NCBI RefSeq assembly: GCF_034263275.1
Contig: NZ_CP139559.1
Location: forward strand, 3,906,001-3,970,000
Length of the DNA stretch: 64,000 nucleotides
Direction: 5' to 3'
From: Mucilaginibacter sp. cycad4
GTDB taxonomy: Bacteria > Bacteroidota > Bacteroidia > Sphingobacteriales > Sphingobacteriaceae
In this document: in pieces, positions 7,569 to 16,153 of the stretch
How positions within the stretch are numbered: position 1 is the stretch's first letter
Layout of the letters: each line of letters begins with the position of its first letter
The notes under the pieces: model-generated
The model's input: only the letters and a program-made list of their open reading frames with translations
Told to the model about the DNA's origin: nothing
The model's database searches: none
Translations under genes and position numbers: made by a program

Positions 7569-10379
7569 TTACAATTGTTTCAGATCAGCATCAAAGCGGT
7601 AGCTTTTACCTTTTTGCGTTTCGATGTTTATTGTTTTACCGGCATAGTTTAAACGGCATGTTTTTCCAAGTTTTGAAATAATCTGCACATTTTTCAGCTT
7701 GCCGTTTTGCCAATCCATATCCAATACAAAACCGCCTCTGGCGCAAATACCTTTTACACTTCCCTGCGGCAGGGCCGATGGTAAAGCAGGTAACAGCTCA
7801 ATATCATCACCCTGGCTTTGCAACAGCATTTCGGCCAAACCGGCCGCACCGCCAAAATTCCCATCTATCTGGAACGGCGGGTGCGCATCAAATAAATTAT
7901 GGTAAACGCCCCCTTTCTCTTTGCCGGAAGTAACATCAGCAGGTGACAGCAGTTTGGTCAACATCAAATAAGCATGATCACCCTGGCGCATTCGCGCCCA
8001 GATATTTACCTTCCAGGCAATGCTCCAGCCGGTACCTTCATCGCCACGATATTTCATGGATTTTTCGGCGGCGTTCAACAGTTCCGGAGTTTTGAAAGTG
8101 ATATCCGTTCCGGGATAAACGCCCCACATGTGCGAAACATGCCTGTGGGTATCTGTAGTATCGTCCTTATCTTCCAGCCATTCCTGCAGCTGGCCGGATT
8201 TGCCGATTTTATTCGGCGCTATCTGACTGTATTTCAACTTAAGCGTATCGGCAAAACTTTTATCAATATTGAGCACTTTGGCTGCTTCAATACAGTTTTT
8301 AAACAGATCGCGGATGATCTGATGATCCATGGTTGGCCCGGCAACCAAGCCGCCATGCTCAGGCGAGTTGGATGGTGTGCTGATTAGGTAGCCTGTTTTA
8401 GGGTCTTTCACCAAAAAGTGCACAAAGAACCCGGCCGCTCCCTTCATTTCGGGGTAAGCTCGTTTTTGCAGAAAATCCTTGTCGCCGGTGTACAAATAAT
8501 GTTCCCATAACTGATGACATATCCAGGCTGCTCCACTCATCCAAATGCCATGATTGGAAGCGTTGACAGGTGCTGCCCCACGCCACAGATCCGTATTATG
8601 ATGCAATACCCAGCCGGGAGCACCATAGTGCTCAACCGCGGTTTCACGACCGGTTTTGGCAAGGTCATCAACAATGCTAAAAAACGGCTGGCTGCAGGCC
8701 GATAAATTAAGTACCTCGGCAGGCCAGTAATTCATTTCGAGGTTGATATTAGTGGTAAACTTACTGCCCCATGGAGGTGTTAACAGGTTATTCCACAAAC
8801 CCTGCAAATTAGCCGGACCATTGCCCGGCCGGGATGAGGAGATCAGCAAATAACGGCCATACTGCACGTACAAACTGATAAAAGAAGGATCGGCTGACTG
8901 GCCAAATTTCAGGATCCGCTCATCTGTAGGCAGATCGGCATTTTCGCTCCGACCCAGATCAACAGAAAACGTATTGAAATATTTTTGATAATCTTTAATA
9001 TGAGCAGCTTTAATAGCGGCATAACTTTTCTGCGTTATAGCGGCAATTTGAGCCTTACAGATAGCCTCAGGATTACCCGAAACATCATGATAATTTTTAA
9101 AATTAGTTGCTGCAGTAAGATAAAATGTAGCTTCGTTAGCACCCGTAACCGATATATTTTTTGAATCGACCAGGACCTCGCCGCCCGTAGCCTCTACATG
9201 CAGATAGCTTAGGCCACGCAAAACTCCATCTTTTACTTTTAATGAAAGCGCGAGTGTTCGGTCATCAATTTTACGGGTGACATATTTTTTATGCAAACTG
9301 CTCAATAAAGCCTTCAGCGTAATTTTACCGGACTTATCGGCAGTTAAATGAACCGCCATCACCTGGTCGGGTGCACTGCTGAAATATTCGCGGGAGTAGG
9401 TAACGCCATCAGCTTTATAACTCACGTGAGCGGTGGCATTTGTTATATCAAGATCGCGTTTATAGTCCGTTACTTCCTGTTTAGGAAATTGCAGGTACAG
9501 ATCGGCAAAGGGCTGGTAATCGGCATTATAGCGGGGATATGCCGGTGGGTTATCATCCTGCACCCAATATTTCCATTTCCCTGCAAGACTGATCGCGTCA
9601 CTTTCGCTTCCTTCAGGGTAAACCGATAAAGTTTTAGCATTACTTGTTAACCCGCCTTTGTCATAAAAGTTGATCACCTGTACTGCGAGCCTGTTCTCGC
9701 CTATATGAATTTTATTTGCTGGAATAATATATTTCCTGTAACCATTACCTGACGTTGTGCCTATGAAATCTCCGTTTAACCAGGTCCGGTCTATATCGCG
9801 TACCCTGCCTAAACTTATCACTATATTTTTTCCTTTCCAACCGGCCGGAACGTTAAAACGCTTAATGAACCAAACTACACCATCCAAACCTTCAAATTGA
9901 GGTGTGGTTTCCCAGCCTTGTTCTGTAGGTAAATTAATGGTTTTGAGAGCATCATCATGAAATAGTTCATCCTGTGGTAAATGATACGAGCTCATCATAG
10001 AAAACCACTTTGCCGAATCAACCGCATAAGTAGCTTCATTACTCTTCATGCCCATGAAATGCTGCTGTGCCATGGCCTCAGCTTCGGCCTGTTTACCTTC
10101 GGCAAGGAGCTTACGGATAGGCTCCAGATATTTCACCGCACCTTTACGGTTATAGTCGCGCGGGCCGCCTGTCCATAGGCTTTGTTCGTTATATTGGATA
10201 TGGTCATCGGTAACACCGCCGTAAATCATGCCCCCTATCCGGCCGTTGCCTATGGGTAAGGCATCCGTCCATTTTTGGGCGGGCTGTTTGTACCAAAGCT
10301 TCAAGGGCTGCGACTGGGCAAAGGCCTGTGCAACCCCAAGCATGAATATCGCAATACATAAACTTTTTCTGCCTTTCAT
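7569..10379 (-). CDS. GH95 alpha-L-fucosidase / alpha-L-galactosidase with inserted jelly-roll
   Basis: This 936-residue exported enzyme belongs to GH95, inverting exo-hydrolases that remove alpha-1,2-L-fucose or, in plant pectin loci, alpha-L-galactose. Family hallmarks are LWYKQPAQKWTDALPIGNGR at the mature N-terminus, IQYNEQSLWTGGPRDY, TTNINLEMNYWPAEVLN, HVSHMWGVYPG and IDGNFGG near the end. A signal peptide (MKGRKSLCIAIFMLGVAQAF) precedes them. Residues about 125-270 form an inserted beta-sandwich of the GH2/esterase-accessory type (VVWFIKRFNVPAGWKGKNIV, then TWLNGDFIGTT), making the protein longer than a usual 750-800-residue GH95. The gene starts 5 bp after the stop of the upstream 922-residue hydrolase. 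Family secure; fucose against L-galactose cannot be decided from sequence alone. Confidence 0.92.
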   Translation of the reverse strand: MKGRKSLCIAIFMLGVAQAFAQSQPLKLWYKQPAQKWTDALPIGNGRIGGMIYGGVTDDHIQYNEQSLWTGGPRDYNRKGAVKYLEPIRKLLAEGKQAEAEAMAQQHFMGMKSNEATYAVDSAKWFSMMSSYHLPQDELFHDDALKTINLPTEQGWETTPQFEGLDGVVWFIKRFNVPAGWKGKNIVISLGRVRDIDRTWLNGDFIGTTSGNGYRKYIIPANKIHIGENRLAVQVINFYDKGGLTSNAKTLSVYPEGSESDAISLAGKWKYWVQDDNPPAYPRYNADYQPFADLYLQFPKQEVTDYKRDLDITNATAHVSYKADGVTYSREYFSSAPDQVMAVHLTADKSGKITLKALLSSLHKKYVTRKIDDRTLALSLKVKDGVLRGLSYLHVEATGGEVLVDSKNISVTGANEATFYLTAATNFKNYHDVSGNPEAICKAQIAAITQKSYAAIKAAHIKDYQKYFNTFSVDLGRSENADLPTDERILKFGQSADPSFISLYVQYGRYLLISSSRPGNGPANLQGLWNNLLTPPWGSKFTTNINLEMNYWPAEVLNLSACSQPFFSIVDDLAKTGRETAVEHYGAPGWVLHHNTDLWRGAAPVNASNHGIWMSGAAWICHQLWEHYLYTGDKDFLQKRAYPEMKGAAGFFVHFLVKDPKTGYLISTPSNSPEHGGLVAGPTMDHQIIRDLFKNCIEAAKVLNIDKSFADTLKLKYSQIAPNKIGKSGQLQEWLEDKDDTTDTHRHVSHMWGVYPGTDITFKTPELLNAAEKSMKYRGDEGTGWSIAWKVNIWARMRQGDHAYLMLTKLLSPADVTSGKEKGGVYHNLFDAHPPFQIDGNFGGAAGLAEMLLQSQGDDIELLPALPSALPQGSVKGICARGGFVLDMDWQNGKLKNVQIISKLGKTCRLNYAGKTINIETQKGKSYRFDADLKQL

Positions 10380-10384
10380 AAATT

Positions 10385-13153
10385 TCAGTTAAAAAGCCAG
10401 CGTAAATCCTTGATATTCCCTTCGTTGCTTAGGCCTGCATCATACACCGGCACATTGGCATCCGCATCAACAATGCCTAAAACCAATACAGCACCTTTAC
10501 CTAAGGTAAGGGTATTTGAACCGGCTTTAAAGGTATATGTGTGGATATGTACAGGAGGCAAGCCATCAATTTGAATAGCATTGGCAATCTTGATATCTGC
10601 CTGACCGTAATCGTTCGCGCTGGCATCTGTTTCCAGTTGCGGCTCGGGCAGGTATTGAGGCAACTTACTGTTGAAAAAGCCAACCAGTACTTTAACCGGC
10701 TTATCATTTTTAAAGCTGATGGTTGTGCCGTTCTTTTGCTGATCTGCTTTAGATAATTTCACACCTTTTAAACCTGTCAATTCTTTTGCGATATTTTTGA
10801 CAGCTGCTGCTGTATCAGAAAATACCACTTCACCGGCCTTGACCTGATAACTACTACCGCCACTATTTTCAATTTTCACGGGCGCGTCTTTCAGAACCAC
10901 AACCTCTTTTTGCTTTTGTTGCGTTTGAGGCGATTTCAGCGAATCGATATTCCGTTTAAAATTGTCCAGTTCTTTTTGATAAACCGGCAAAAGCTCGGCC
11001 CAGGTTTTCATTTTAGCATCATTACCACCAACGGGAATTTTGCGCTGCTTGGTCTGCATGCTGTTGGCATACAGGTAGGTATTTTCAGTTAGTTTCACCA
11101 GTTGCTTATAATAATCCAAGCTGGTTTGCAGCTCAGGTAAAGCTTTTTCCAGATCGGCAACATTATCCGAATATTTATAACGTAACACCCATAAAGCTGC
11201 TTTTGCTTTGTAAGCATAGTTATTGGCCATTGCGTTATAGCAATACATATCATTTTTTAAGCGGTCAAACTCAGCTTTATCCTTACTAATTTTCGCGGAT
11301 GCTTCATCAATAGCCTCAACCGCCTTTTTCCCCTGCACTATTACACTGTCGATGACCTTAACCGGCGTTTCTCCGGTGTGCGGCTGGTGCTTCCACTCTC
11401 TTTCGGCGTATTCGCTCATCATTTCACCAACCGGGCCTTCTGAATTGTACAACAGCGAAAACAAACCGTATTTTTCGGGATTAACCAGCTGGCTCATCAG
11501 CATCCCTAAAGTCATGGTTTGGCGGTTACCATCGGTGATCCCAAAACGGCGCAATAGCTCGGGCGAGATATTGCCTGATTGTTCGTAAGCCTTTAAGATT
11601 GACCCGCCCTGAGTTTGATCACATCCATATTTATCGGCCAGTTGCTTTGCCCAGTAGCTTATTTCGCCGGCCCTGTCCCGCTTGCTATCCCAGGCATACC
11701 GTGCCCATGTCTTGTACCAGATCCAGTCCCTGTCTAACTGCAACAGGCGTTTGCCCCCGGTATTATCGGCTGTATATGGCCAGTCCCAATAGGATGCCTG
11801 CGGATATAAGTGCAGGGCGTTTGCACCATAAACGGAGTGCATAGCCTGCACACATTTTTGTATAAAATCGGGAGAGCCATAGCGGAAAGGTTCCAGGTTA
11901 GCAAGAATGTGCACGTTTTCTATCTGCACAGTTCCAATATTACTTAATCTGCGGTGCAGATCGGCCCAGGGGCCATGCGGTTCATACGTGGTAAGTGCTT
12001 CACCGTTATATTTAGCCATAGTATACAAATTGGAATACAAGGGCTTTGCGTATTTCATTACCGCCGGGGCGTCGCTGTCATGCGCCCGAAGTACTATGGG
12101 CGGTTCATCCTTTCGCCCCAAAGCCTTCAAGCCATCCTTTACCCCCGGGATAATAGTTTGTGTAAACCAGTCGATATCATCCTGACCAACGCCTTCCATG
12201 GCTTCGCCGAGGGTAACCAGTAAACCAACATGCGGGTATTTTTGCACAAATGCAGCTATGGATTTGCGGGTATAATCGGCAATGATGGGTACAATATGCC
12301 GGTTCCTGTCCTGTGTTTTCAGGTTATTTTTTTCGGCGAAGGGTTTGGATACAATGATATTATAAAAACCCTGGATGAGCCAGATCCCGCGCTTGTCTGC
12401 TTCATCGGCCAAAAAGCTGTAGATCTCTTCATTTTTTTTAAAGGTAGCATCGTCAACTTCCACGGCGTAAGGATATTCTTTTACTTTCACGAGGGATGCA
12501 AACGGATGTCCATTCCACAAATACAATGAATTCATGCGGTTATTCGCCAATGAATCCAGGTAACGGATCCATAAAGCTTTATCATAAAACCAGGGGAAGT
12601 TTTGAGGTGTATAAGGATATTCGTAAGTGCCCCTGCCGGGAAGCAATGCCGGCTTCTGTACGCCAACACAGGCACCCCGCAAAACCATTTCGGGCTGATC
12701 ATGCAGGTTAATGTTTGCAGGGAGTTTTTTACTTAGCGCTATCCGATCTGCCAGTTCGAGACAGCCGTAAAGCGCGCCTGAATTATCGGCGCCGGCTATT
12801 AACAACTTGTTTTTAAGATCCCGGTCGCTTAAGATATAACCCTCTTTTCCCGGCGGATTAGTTGGAGTCGCGGGGCCAAACAGCTTTTTAACCGGAGCAT
12901 CGGTAAGCAGCCCTATAACTATCGTATTCCCAGCCGGATAGGTGTTTTTATAAGTTTGTTCAACAACCGAATAACCCGCGCGTTGTAAAGCACGGGTTAG
13001 TGTTTGTACACCATAGCTTATTCTTGCATGGTGATTTGGCAGGGTAACGATGGTGACTTTTTTTGACTTTCCCTGTGCCTTTAAGTTTGAATGAAAACAA
13101 GAGATTAATATAAGCAACAGCAACAGGCAACGGTTAAACATCTTCATTTTCAT
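10385..13153 (-). CDS. exported exo-glycosidase, GH20/GH67/GH115-like, family uncertain
   Basis: A 922-residue exported protein with a signal peptide (MKMKMFNRCLLLLLILISCF). Residues about 30-150 form the alpha/beta N-terminal domain shared by GH20, GH67 and GH115 enzymes (GNTIVIGLLTD, LLIAGADNSGALYGCLELAD). A barrel follows with MNSLYLWNGHPFASLVKVKE, GIWLIQGFYN, GLLVTLGEAMEG and QIENVHILANLEPFRYGSPD. After that come helical segments (about 600-740) and a C-terminal beta-domain. This layout matches enzymes acting on uronic acids, so an alpha-galacturonidase or alpha-glucuronidase role in pectin breakdown is plausible. I do not recognise the exact family. The gene sits 5 bp upstream of GH95 and is preceded by a 214-bp gap with a hairpin. 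Confidence 0.65.
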   Translation of the reverse strand: MKMKMFNRCLLLLLILISCFHSNLKAQGKSKKVTIVTLPNHHARISYGVQTLTRALQRAGYSVVEQTYKNTYPAGNTIVIGLLTDAPVKKLFGPATPTNPPGKEGYILSDRDLKNKLLIAGADNSGALYGCLELADRIALSKKLPANINLHDQPEMVLRGACVGVQKPALLPGRGTYEYPYTPQNFPWFYDKALWIRYLDSLANNRMNSLYLWNGHPFASLVKVKEYPYAVEVDDATFKKNEEIYSFLADEADKRGIWLIQGFYNIIVSKPFAEKNNLKTQDRNRHIVPIIADYTRKSIAAFVQKYPHVGLLVTLGEAMEGVGQDDIDWFTQTIIPGVKDGLKALGRKDEPPIVLRAHDSDAPAVMKYAKPLYSNLYTMAKYNGEALTTYEPHGPWADLHRRLSNIGTVQIENVHILANLEPFRYGSPDFIQKCVQAMHSVYGANALHLYPQASYWDWPYTADNTGGKRLLQLDRDWIWYKTWARYAWDSKRDRAGEISYWAKQLADKYGCDQTQGGSILKAYEQSGNISPELLRRFGITDGNRQTMTLGMLMSQLVNPEKYGLFSLLYNSEGPVGEMMSEYAEREWKHQPHTGETPVKVIDSVIVQGKKAVEAIDEASAKISKDKAEFDRLKNDMYCYNAMANNYAYKAKAALWVLRYKYSDNVADLEKALPELQTSLDYYKQLVKLTENTYLYANSMQTKQRKIPVGGNDAKMKTWAELLPVYQKELDNFKRNIDSLKSPQTQQKQKEVVVLKDAPVKIENSGGSSYQVKAGEVVFSDTAAAVKNIAKELTGLKGVKLSKADQQKNGTTISFKNDKPVKVLVGFFNSKLPQYLPEPQLETDASANDYGQADIKIANAIQIDGLPPVHIHTYTFKAGSNTLTLGKGAVLVLGIVDADANVPVYDAGLSNEGNIKDLRWLFN

Positions 13154-13246
13154 TCTTGTTTAGACAGGCGTACCCAAAGCCGGTTTTCTATATCGGAAGC
13201 GAATTAGCTTCTGAAACCATGCCTTTGGTTTTGAACTTAATTGGTT

Positions 13247-13312
13247 GTATAGTATTCAAAAATATCAGTACGACGCTGTAATTTCATCTGATATTTTCTC
13301 TATCTACTATAC
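13247..13312. other. two-tier hairpin in the intergenic gap
   Basis: Outer arms GTATAGTA (13247-13254) and TACTATAC (13305-13312) flank inner arms AAATATCAG and CTGATATTT around a loop of about 18 nt. The structure lies in the 214-bp gap between the MGH1-like gene and the next hydrolase, both on the minus strand. It could be a transcription attenuator, a processing site or a regulator-binding site. No clear U-run follows on the minus strand. Confidence 0.5.
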
Positions 13313-13367
13313 GATATTATCATCATTAAAGGCAACAATCCAATAAAAGAGAGAAAATGAGTCAGGA

Positions 13368-14915
13368 TTAGCTGGGAAGCTTCACCAGTATGTGTTTTAG
13401 CTGAGCACTTCGGGAGATCACCTTACCATCGGCATAAATGATAAAGCCTTTACCCATGTGATATTTGCTGCCGGTTTTATCCCATACAACACTTATGGTA
13501 TGCCCATGATAAAGCACATTATCCAGCGCAAACCATTTCCATTGATTTTTGGGGATAAGCGGGAAGATCTCCAGGATATTATCTTCGCGAGGTTTCAGGC
13601 CAACGAGATCGCTGATGATCAGATCGCAAAAACCGGAGTGGTTATAGTAACTGCTTCTTGGGTTATCGCCTTTAAGCCAGTAACCGGTTTTTTCGTCCTG
13701 GTATTCGCCTAAATAAGGCAGTCCGCGTTTGATGTGTGAAAGGGCATATTTATGCAGTTCATCATAAAAAATACCGGAGGTCATTGTGCCCTTATTTTGA
13801 TAACCGGTAAGCAGGTTAGCCAATCCCTTTAATGTTTGCGTAGTCGCAAAAGGCCATACCGCCCCATCCCACTCGCAGCCATGCCCGGTACCATGGGTGC
13901 GGAACAATGGATGTCTGCGCTCAGCGGTGGTAATGCCCCAGGGCGCGTTGAAGCCCTTAGGATCCGTTAGCTGGTCCCATTGCCTGGCGTAAGCCGGTTT
14001 ATCATCGGGCAGGTTAAAATACCAGGGGATAAAACCCAATTCCTCGCGGGCATTGGCAAAATGGCCATCGGGTTTGCGCACTTCAAAAAAAGATGCGCTA
14101 TCGTTCCATAAACTATCCTGCACCAGTTTTTTCAAGCCGATAACTTTCTGCGTGTATTTTGTTTTCAGCGAATCATTACCGGTTAAGGCTGCCATTTTTG
14201 ATAATGCAACAGCATTGCCGTACATATAGCTGTTAATGGTAGGCCGGATGTTTTTGATCTTGCGCCCTCCGCTGATACTCTCTTCCATCGCATCGCGCAC
14301 ATCGAACTGCCAGAACAATTTGGAAGGTAGCTGCTTTTCCGTTTCCCATACATGATAATCCGTGTTGAGCAAAGGCAATGCCTGTTCAACAAATTTTTTA
14401 TCCAGGTTTACAAGATAGTAATTGTAAACCGCGTCGTCTATCCAGCTGCTGAATGCATGCAAGTGGGGCTTTTTTTGTTTGGGATCCACATAAAGCCAAA
14501 AATTGATGTACTGGTTAATATATTGCGGATCATGCAGCCAACGCCCCTCATAAACCTGGTGACCGAGTGCACTACTCGAACTGTTGTAAACACCGGTGAA
14601 GCTAACCGGGGTTATAAATTCGGTAAAAATGAAACCATCGGGCGTTTGTTTCAGGTGTTTCCTGAATGTCCACCAGCGGTAATAATAGATCTTTTGAATA
14701 GCCGAGTCCGGGCAATCAAATAAGGGTACATTTTTGGCGAGCCATTCGTAAGCATGATCATTGGTTACGTAATTCTTAACCGTTTCGGTATCGACCTTAT
14801 TAAAGCTCTCAACATAAGTCTTTAGCTTATCGAACCCCAATAAGTGCTTTTGCTGCGCAAAAACATTGCATACCATACCCAAAAACAAACCTGTAAAAAA
14901 TGCCCTTTTTATCAT
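13368..14915 (-). CDS. MGH1-like (GH63/GH37-clan) six-hairpin glycoside hydrolase
   Basis: A 515-residue exported protein (signal MIKRAFFTGLFLGMVCNVFA) built on an alpha/alpha-barrel. Segments YYYRWWTFRKHLKQTPDGFI, WIDDAVYNYYL, NSYMYGNAVALSKMAALTG, CEWDGAVWPFATTQTLKGLA and GEYQDEKTGYWLKGDNPRSS resemble the MGH1-like/GH63 group that includes trehalases and mannosylglycerate hydrolases. In pectin loci such proteins may trim rare side chains. The stop is separated from the next hydrolase by a 214-bp gap with a hairpin, and the start is 3 bp after the alcohol dehydrogenase stop. Fold confident, substrate unknown. Confidence 0.75.
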   Translation of the reverse strand: MIKRAFFTGLFLGMVCNVFAQQKHLLGFDKLKTYVESFNKVDTETVKNYVTNDHAYEWLAKNVPLFDCPDSAIQKIYYYRWWTFRKHLKQTPDGFIFTEFITPVSFTGVYNSSSSALGHQVYEGRWLHDPQYINQYINFWLYVDPKQKKPHLHAFSSWIDDAVYNYYLVNLDKKFVEQALPLLNTDYHVWETEKQLPSKLFWQFDVRDAMEESISGGRKIKNIRPTINSYMYGNAVALSKMAALTGNDSLKTKYTQKVIGLKKLVQDSLWNDSASFFEVRKPDGHFANAREELGFIPWYFNLPDDKPAYARQWDQLTDPKGFNAPWGITTAERRHPLFRTHGTGHGCEWDGAVWPFATTQTLKGLANLLTGYQNKGTMTSGIFYDELHKYALSHIKRGLPYLGEYQDEKTGYWLKGDNPRSSYYNHSGFCDLIISDLVGLKPREDNILEIFPLIPKNQWKWFALDNVLYHGHTISVVWDKTGSKYHMGKGFIIYADGKVISRSAQLKHILVKLPS

Positions 14916-14918
14916 GAC

Positions 14919-15932
14919 CTATACCTCCACAATAGCTTTTATCACACCATTTGCCGGGTTAAGCCAACTTTCAAACTGATCTTTCACCTCATCAAATTGT
15001 ACCCGGTGGGTAATATAAGTTTGCGGATTTACCAGGCCGTTTTTCATCGAGCGGCTCACGTGCTCAAAATCCTCGCGGGTAGCATTGCGACTGCTCATGA
15101 GGGTAGTTTCGCGTTTATGAAACTCTGGGTGGCTTACAATAATTTCATCACGCTGTAAACCCACCAGCACATACCTGCCGCCATGCGCCAGGTACAGGAA
15201 CGCGCCGTTTATGGCTTTCTGATTGCCTGTAGCATCAATCACTACGGTAGGCATATAGCCATTCGTGATTTCCCTTAGGCGCTCAGTCACATCTTCATTT
15301 TTTACGTTGATGGTATAATCAACCTTCAAATTTTCACGGCAAAAGTTAAGACGTTGTTCGTTTACGTCGGCGGCTATAACCTTTGCGCCGGCAATGCGGG
15401 CAAATTCCATGATGCCTAAGCCAATAGGACCTGCGCCAATAACCAGCACAAATTCGCCCGGTTTAACATCGGCACGCCTTACCCCATGGGCGCCAATAGC
15501 CAGGGGCTCAACTAATGCCAGTTCGTCAAAGCTTAGTCCTTCGCCATGTACCAATAAATGCGATGGCACCTGCAGGTATTCGGCCATTCCGCCATCGGTA
15601 TGTACACCGCAAACCTGGATATTGACACAACAATTTGGTTTGCCTGAGCGACAGGCAATACAATGGCCGCAATTGAAATATGGGATAAAAGTAACGGATT
15701 CACCCTTTTCAAAACCTTCGGCATCGCCGGCTTCAACCAGTTCGGCTGCAAGTTCATGGCCTAAAATCCTCGGATAGCTAAAAAAAGGTTGCGTACCTTC
15801 AAAGGCATGCAGATCGGTACCGCAAATACCTATTCGTTTTATTTTAAGCAGCGCATTACCCGGTTTCAGTTGCGGAGTTTCGGCAATGCCGTATTCCAGT
15901 TGGCCGGGTGTGATGCACGTTAGTATTTTCAT
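14919..15932 (-). CDS. zinc-dependent medium-chain alcohol/sugar-acid dehydrogenase
   Basis: A 337-residue cytoplasmic enzyme of the medium-chain dehydrogenase family. Catalytic-zinc residues lie in GICGTDLHAFEG and ILGHELAAELV, structural-zinc cysteines in CGHCIACRSGKPNC, and the NAD(P)-binding glycine motif in VLVIGAGPIGLG. Relatives oxidise sorbitol, threonine or L-galactonate. Placed between uxaA and the MGH1-like hydrolase, it probably oxidises a released sugar or sugar acid such as L-rhamnonate, L-fuconate or L-galactonate. That choice is inference from context. Length is normal. A palindromic repeat separates it from uxaA upstream. Confidence 0.85.
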   Translation of the reverse strand: MKILTCITPGQLEYGIAETPQLKPGNALLKIKRIGICGTDLHAFEGTQPFFSYPRILGHELAAELVEAGDAEGFEKGESVTFIPYFNCGHCIACRSGKPNCCVNIQVCGVHTDGGMAEYLQVPSHLLVHGEGLSFDELALVEPLAIGAHGVRRADVKPGEFVLVIGAGPIGLGIMEFARIAGAKVIAADVNEQRLNFCRENLKVDYTINVKNEDVTERLREITNGYMPTVVIDATGNQKAINGAFLYLAHGGRYVLVGLQRDEIIVSHPEFHKRETTLMSSRNATREDFEHVSRSMKNGLVNPQTYITHRVQFDEVKDQFESWLNPANGVIKAIVEV

Positions 15933-16012
15933 TAGTTAGTATTAAGTTAAAAGTACTAAGCCAAAAGTCAGGTTTTTTATACTTAGAGCTTACGACTTTA
16001 GACTAAGGATAT

Positions 16013-16147
16013 TTTTCTCCCGTTTCCGTGTCCTCACGGAAACCTGGTGCTTTTTATTATAGCTATTTTTCCTTTGTATCTCTTTTCATTCCATATATCC
16101 TTCAATACCTGTCTACGGGCGTTCGTGAGGACACGAAAACGGGAAAC
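16013..16147. repeat. palindromic element with GTGTCCTCACG ends
   Basis: Left arm about 16013-16042 (CCCGTTTCCGTGTCCTCACG) and right arm about 16122-16147 (CGTGAGGACACGAAAACGGG) are near-perfect reverse complements, leaving a loop of about 80 bp. It fills the 221-bp gap between uxaA and the dehydrogenase, together with AT-rich sequence at 15933-16012. No ORF inside is credible. It is a third palindromic family, unrelated to those at 634 and 7281. Confidence 0.8.
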
Positions 16148-16153
16148 GTGCAA

